Positions 60,690 through 64,000 of a stretch of 64,000 nucleotides of DNA are shown one piece after another. Each line of letters begins with the position of its first letter. Positions within the stretch are counted from its first letter, which is position 1. The notes beneath the pieces are model-generated. The model ran no database searches. It had not been told where the DNA came from and worked only from the letters and a program-made list of their open reading frames with translations. This stretch comes from JAJYSO01 sp964586655 (lineage in GTDB: Bacteria > Bacteroidota > Bacteroidia > Flavobacteriales > Flavobacteriaceae): NCBI GenBank assembly GCA_964586655.1, contig CAZPGY010000010.1, positions 1 through 64,000 on the forward strand, given 5' to 3'. Made by a program: the position numbers and the translations under genes.

Positions 60690-61766
60690 ATGAAACTTGG
60701 AAAAACTTTATTGTACCTGCTCATTATCTTGCTTCTTTTGGGAGGCGGCGCATTTATCATCTATCAAAATCAGCAGGATATTCAGCGAAAGACAGCAATT
60801 ATAGCCCATGAAAACGAAACAGTTCCGGTGCGGGTGGCCGTGGTAGATTATGACAGGGTCTCTACAAAATTTACGGCCAATGGTACTTTAGCACCTTATC
60901 AAGAAATGATGCTTTCGGCCGAAATGCCCGGGAAAGTCAAACAGATTTTGGTAGATGAAGGCGATCGGGTTCGGTCGGGTCAGGTCTTGGCCAAAATAGA
61001 GAAAAATACATTGCAAGTCAATTATTCTTCGGCCCAAGCAGCTTATCAAAATGCATTGACCAACAATCGACGCTTAGAAGATGCTTATCAAACCGGCGGC
61101 GTAACCAAACAGCAATTGGACCAATCCAGATTGCGGTTAAAAACAGCAAAGAATAAATTGGAACAGGCCGAAATTCAGCTAAACAATTCCAATGTCAAAA
61201 CTTTGATTGCCGGAATTATTAACAAGAGAATGATTGAGCCGGGAGCCATAGTGGCACCGGGTGCTCCTTTGTTTCAAATTGTGAATGTTTCTAAGTTGAA
61301 ACTGAATGTAACAGTTGAAGGCAGTCGCGTGGGGCAGCTTGAAGTGGGGGATAAAGTGAAAGTGAAAGTAAACGTGTATTCCGATGCCGTTTTTCATGGT
61401 CGCATCACTTTTATTGCCCCTTTGGCAGATGCTTCTCTTAGTTTTCCGGTTGAGATTACCCTGGCCAATAAAGAAGACAAGAGATTGCGAGCCGGGATGT
61501 ATGCAACAGCCATTTTTGGGGGCACTGCACAAAGCGACAAAGACCGCGTATTGACTTTGCCCAAGGATGCCTTTGTGGGCGGTATCAACAGTCGACAAGT
61601 GTTTGTAGTGCAGCCGGATACCACAGTTCAGCTAAAAAAGGTGGTCATAGGAAGGGTTTTTGAAGATGCCGTGGAAATTGTCGGAGGCCTTCAGCCCGGT
61701 ACAAAGGTGGTGACCAAAGGCCAAATCAACCTGTTTGACGGTTCTAAAGTTAGTATCGCTCAATAA
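60690..61766 (+). CDS. RND efflux membrane-fusion protein (HlyD family)
   Basis: The 358-residue adaptor has an N-terminal membrane anchor (about 6-26), then a lipoyl domain split around a helical hairpin ('MPGKVKQILVDEGDRVRSGQ' and 'LIAGIINKRMIEPGAIVAPG'), a beta barrel (about 205-285) and the membrane-proximal domain ending 'TKGQINLFDGSKVSIAQ'. It bridges the RND pump and the TolC channel. It starts nine bases after the TolC gene. Confidence 0.93.
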   Translation: MKLGKTLLYLLIILLLLGGGAFIIYQNQQDIQRKTAIIAHENETVPVRVAVVDYDRVSTKFTANGTLAPYQEMMLSAEMPGKVKQILVDEGDRVRSGQVLAKIEKNTLQVNYSSAQAAYQNALTNNRRLEDAYQTGGVTKQQLDQSRLRLKTAKNKLEQAEIQLNNSNVKTLIAGIINKRMIEPGAIVAPGAPLFQIVNVSKLKLNVTVEGSRVGQLEVGDKVKVKVNVYSDAVFHGRITFIAPLADASLSFPVEITLANKEDKRLRAGMYATAIFGGTAQSDKDRVLTLPKDAFVGGINSRQVFVVQPDTTVQLKKVVIGRVFEDAVEIVGGLQPGTKVVTKGQINLFDGSKVSIAQ

Positions 61767-61826
61767 TACCATGGTATAACACCTATTTTAAAACAGATTT
61801 CTCACACGATAAAATAAAATACAGTA

Positions 61827-64000
61827 GTGAAATTAGCTAAGATTTCCATAAAACGACCAAGTTTGGTCATCGTCCTTTTTATCATCCTGATTTTGGGTGG
61901 GATTTTGGGGTACACCTCCATGGGCTATGAACTCATCCCTAAGTTTGATGTCAATGTAATTACGGTATCCACCATATATCCCGGAGCTTCTCCGGCTGAG
62001 GTGGAGACTTCGGTGACCAAGGATATTGAAGATGCCGTATCTTCTATCGAAAACATTAAAAAAATAGAGTCCAAGTCTTTTGAAAGCTTGTCACTGGTGT
62101 TGGTGACGCTCAATAATGGGGCAGACGTCGATCAAGCCCTTAATGAAGCCCAGCGTAAGATTAATGCGATCTTGGCTGACCTGCCCGATGACGTCAAAAC
62201 CCCTTCGCTGCTAAAATTTTCTCTCAGTGACTTGCCGGTGATTACCGCAGCTGCTACTTCGAGTTTGAGTGGAACCGCTTTTTATGACTTGTTGGATAAA
62301 AAAATCAGGCCGGCCATTTCACAAGTAAAAGGAGTGGCACAGGTCAATTTGATTGGCGGACAAGAACGGGAAATTCGGGTGAACTTAGATCGAGACAAAC
62401 TCGAGGTCTATGGCTTGTCTATTTTACAGGTACAGCAAGCTATTCAGTCTTCCAATTTAAACTTCCCGACCGGGAAATTAAAATCCCGTGAAAATGCAAT
62501 TACCATTCGGCTCTCCGGGAAATTTCAAAGCATTGAGGAATTGGCCAATTTGGTAATCAGTTCTAAAAATGGCAGCTCAATCAGACTAAAAGATGTCTCC
62601 AATGTAGTTGATGCGCAAAAAGAGGTGGAAAAAATTGCCCGCGTCAATCGTGAGCCGGCTATTTTGCTGCAGGTCATCAAACAATCTGATGCCAATGCTG
62701 TGGAGGTGAGTGAACAAGTGCGACAACGGATTAAGAATATTGAAAAAAACTATGCAGCCGATAATGTAAATATCACGGTAGTCAATGACACTTCCACCTT
62801 TACTTTGGAGGCGGCAGATGGTGTGATTCACGATTTATTAATCGCTGTGGTGCTGGTGGCTTTGGTGATGTTGCTGTTTTTGCACTCTATTAGAAATGCA
62901 TTTATCGTAATGATTTCCATTCCGGCTTCTTTAATTTCTACTTTTATCGGAATGGCTTTGATGGGCTATACCCTCAACCTGATGAGTCTGCTTGGCTTGT
63001 CTTTGGTAGTAGGGATTTTGGTAGACGATGCCATTGTCGTGCTTGAAAACATATACCGCCACATGGAAATGGGGAAGGGGCGAGTGCGTGCCGCTTATGA
63101 CGGCGCCTCCGAAATTGGGTTTACTGTGAGTGCCATCACGTTGACCATTGTGGTGGTGTTCTTGCCCATTGCCATGAGTACAGGGCTTGTGGCTAATATT
63201 ATTGCACAATTTTGTGTTACCGTAATCATTGCTACGCTTTTGTCCTTGTTGGCCTCTTTTACTATTGTTCCTTGGCTGTCTTCACGCTTTGGAAAACGTA
63301 AAAAACTGACAGGCAAAAATATGTTTGAACGTTTTATTCTCGGATTTGAAAAAATGTTGATGCGGTTTACCCATTGGATTACGGGAATTTTAAAATGGTG
63401 CTTGCGAAGTAAGCGTACCAAAATTGCTACCGTGTTGATTGTGCTGGTGGCTTTGGTTTTATCCTTTGGATTGACCAAATTTATCGGCGGGGAGTTTATG
63501 CCCAAGATTGATAAGGGCGAATTTTTGGTGCAGATTGAATTGCCCAAGGATGCTTCTATAGAAACGACCAATCGAATGACCCAAAAGGCGGAAGCTTATC
63601 TTGCGAAAAAACCGGAAATAGAGAAGTTGATTACCACCGTAGGTCAGCAGAGTACCGGATTTGGAATGGCACAATCTACTCCTTACAAATCAGAAATTGA
63701 TGTGATTTTGGTCGATAAAGATGAGCGAGAAGCCAGCTCAGCAGTTTACGCCGCCAAAATACGCAATCAACTCAGTGATATATTGGTGGGCGCCAAGGTC
63801 AAAACCCTTTCTGTAGGTTTGATGGGAGCAGAACAAGCTCCATTGGCTTTGGTGATTACCGGGGCAAATTTAGACAGCATCAATAGGTTTGCAAAAGCGG
63901 CTATGGCCCAATTGCGAACCATTCCCGGGGCTACGCAAATTGAATTGTCTTCTGAGGGTGGAAAACCCGAAGTAGAAGTACAAATCAATCGCGATAAAAT
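61827..64000 (+). CDS. RND efflux pump (AcrB/HAE family), partial at window end
   Basis: The frame opens at GTG 61827 and stays open to 64000, giving 724 codons of a usual roughly 1050. Visible are the first membrane helix (V-I-V-L-F-I-I-L-I-L), porter domain G-Q-E-R-E-I-R-V-N-L-D, and the proton-relay aspartates in G-I-L-V-D-D-A-I-V-V-L-E-N-I. R-P-S-L-V near the start is typical of RND pumps. Substrates (drugs, detergents or metals) are not evident; the DD pair fits the HAE1 drug type rather than the metal type. The 3' third lies outside the window. Confidence 0.92.
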   Translation, partial: MKLAKISIKRPSLVIVLFIILILGGILGYTSMGYELIPKFDVNVITVSTIYPGASPAEVETSVTKDIEDAVSSIENIKKIESKSFESLSLVLVTLNNGADVDQALNEAQRKINAILADLPDDVKTPSLLKFSLSDLPVITAAATSSLSGTAFYDLLDKKIRPAISQVKGVAQVNLIGGQEREIRVNLDRDKLEVYGLSILQVQQAIQSSNLNFPTGKLKSRENAITIRLSGKFQSIEELANLVISSKNGSSIRLKDVSNVVDAQKEVEKIARVNREPAILLQVIKQSDANAVEVSEQVRQRIKNIEKNYAADNVNITVVNDTSTFTLEAADGVIHDLLIAVVLVALVMLLFLHSIRNAFIVMISIPASLISTFIGMALMGYTLNLMSLLGLSLVVGILVDDAIVVLENIYRHMEMGKGRVRAAYDGASEIGFTVSAITLTIVVVFLPIAMSTGLVANIIAQFCVTVIIATLLSLLASFTIVPWLSSRFGKRKKLTGKNMFERFILGFEKMLMRFTHWITGILKWCLRSKRTKIATVLIVLVALVLSFGLTKFIGGEFMPKIDKGEFLVQIELPKDASIETTNRMTQKAEAYLAKKPEIEKLITTVGQQSTGFGMAQSTPYKSEIDVILVDKDEREASSAVYAAKIRNQLSDILVGAKVKTLSVGLMGAEQAPLALVITGANLDSINRFAKAAMAQLRTIPGATQIELSSEGGKPEVEVQINRDK

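Noticed and set aside
1..64000. tRNA or rRNA genes
   Set aside because: No T-loop or acceptor-stem pattern and no rRNA-like stretch was seen in any gap; a dedicated tRNA search would settle it.

Overview
The window reads as a chromosomal segment of a Bacteroidota bacterium, most likely a member of the Flavobacteriia. Four kinds of sequence evidence support this: repeated promoter matches of the Bacteroidota type (TTTG, about 18-21 bases, TAnnTTTG); a type IX secretion sorting domain and a SprE/PorW-type gliding/secretion lipoprotein; a TamL-like outer-membrane assembly lipoprotein; and an ATP synthase operon that lacks the beta and epsilon genes and is joined to atpZ and a bactofilin gene. 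No species can be named from sequence alone. No rRNA, tRNA or CRISPR array was found.

Layout. 1-4000 is the accessory end: two very AT-rich genes (a secreted TPR protein and a small membrane protein), then about 2.3 kb bounded by IS21-type terminal repeats. That island has lost its transposase genes and instead holds an orphan UPF0175 antitoxin, a decapitated PIN toxin, a TMEM175 channel and a ParDE module. 4000-27400 is housekeeping DNA: an S9 peptidase, bacilliredoxin, an rRNA methyltransferase, TamL, class II aldolase, AccD, ArfB, RsmA, SCO1, RNase R, ferritin, MtaB, HemB, a desaturase, a T9SS cargo protein, a deoxynucleoside kinase and a PTPS/QueD enzyme. 27600-37000 is one long minus-strand block: sprE/porW - bactofilin - atpZ - atpI-like - atpB-E-F-H-A-G, with a second promoter before atpB. 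37000-53500 holds an AI-2E-type permease, a TlpA thioredoxin, a LysM/receptor-ligand fusion, a transglutaminase, GDPD, FBPase, TerB, a large barrel/coiled-coil envelope protein with an OmpA partner, Asd, a prolyl oligopeptidase and RsmI. 53700-57300 is a LysR - PrpD-like - ComA-like cluster, the best candidate for an undescribed small pathway. 57400-58300 is a RAYT-type transposase with an internal repeat insertion. 58600 to the end is a TetR-controlled RND efflux operon; its pump gene runs off the window.

A family of short palindromic, MITE-like repeats with ATACCAATT/AATTGGTAT ends is scattered between genes (about 13577, 24198, 42371, 50321, 53708). Strong hairpin terminators separate most convergent units, and several genes have a promoter -7 box so close to the start codon that their mRNAs should be nearly leaderless.
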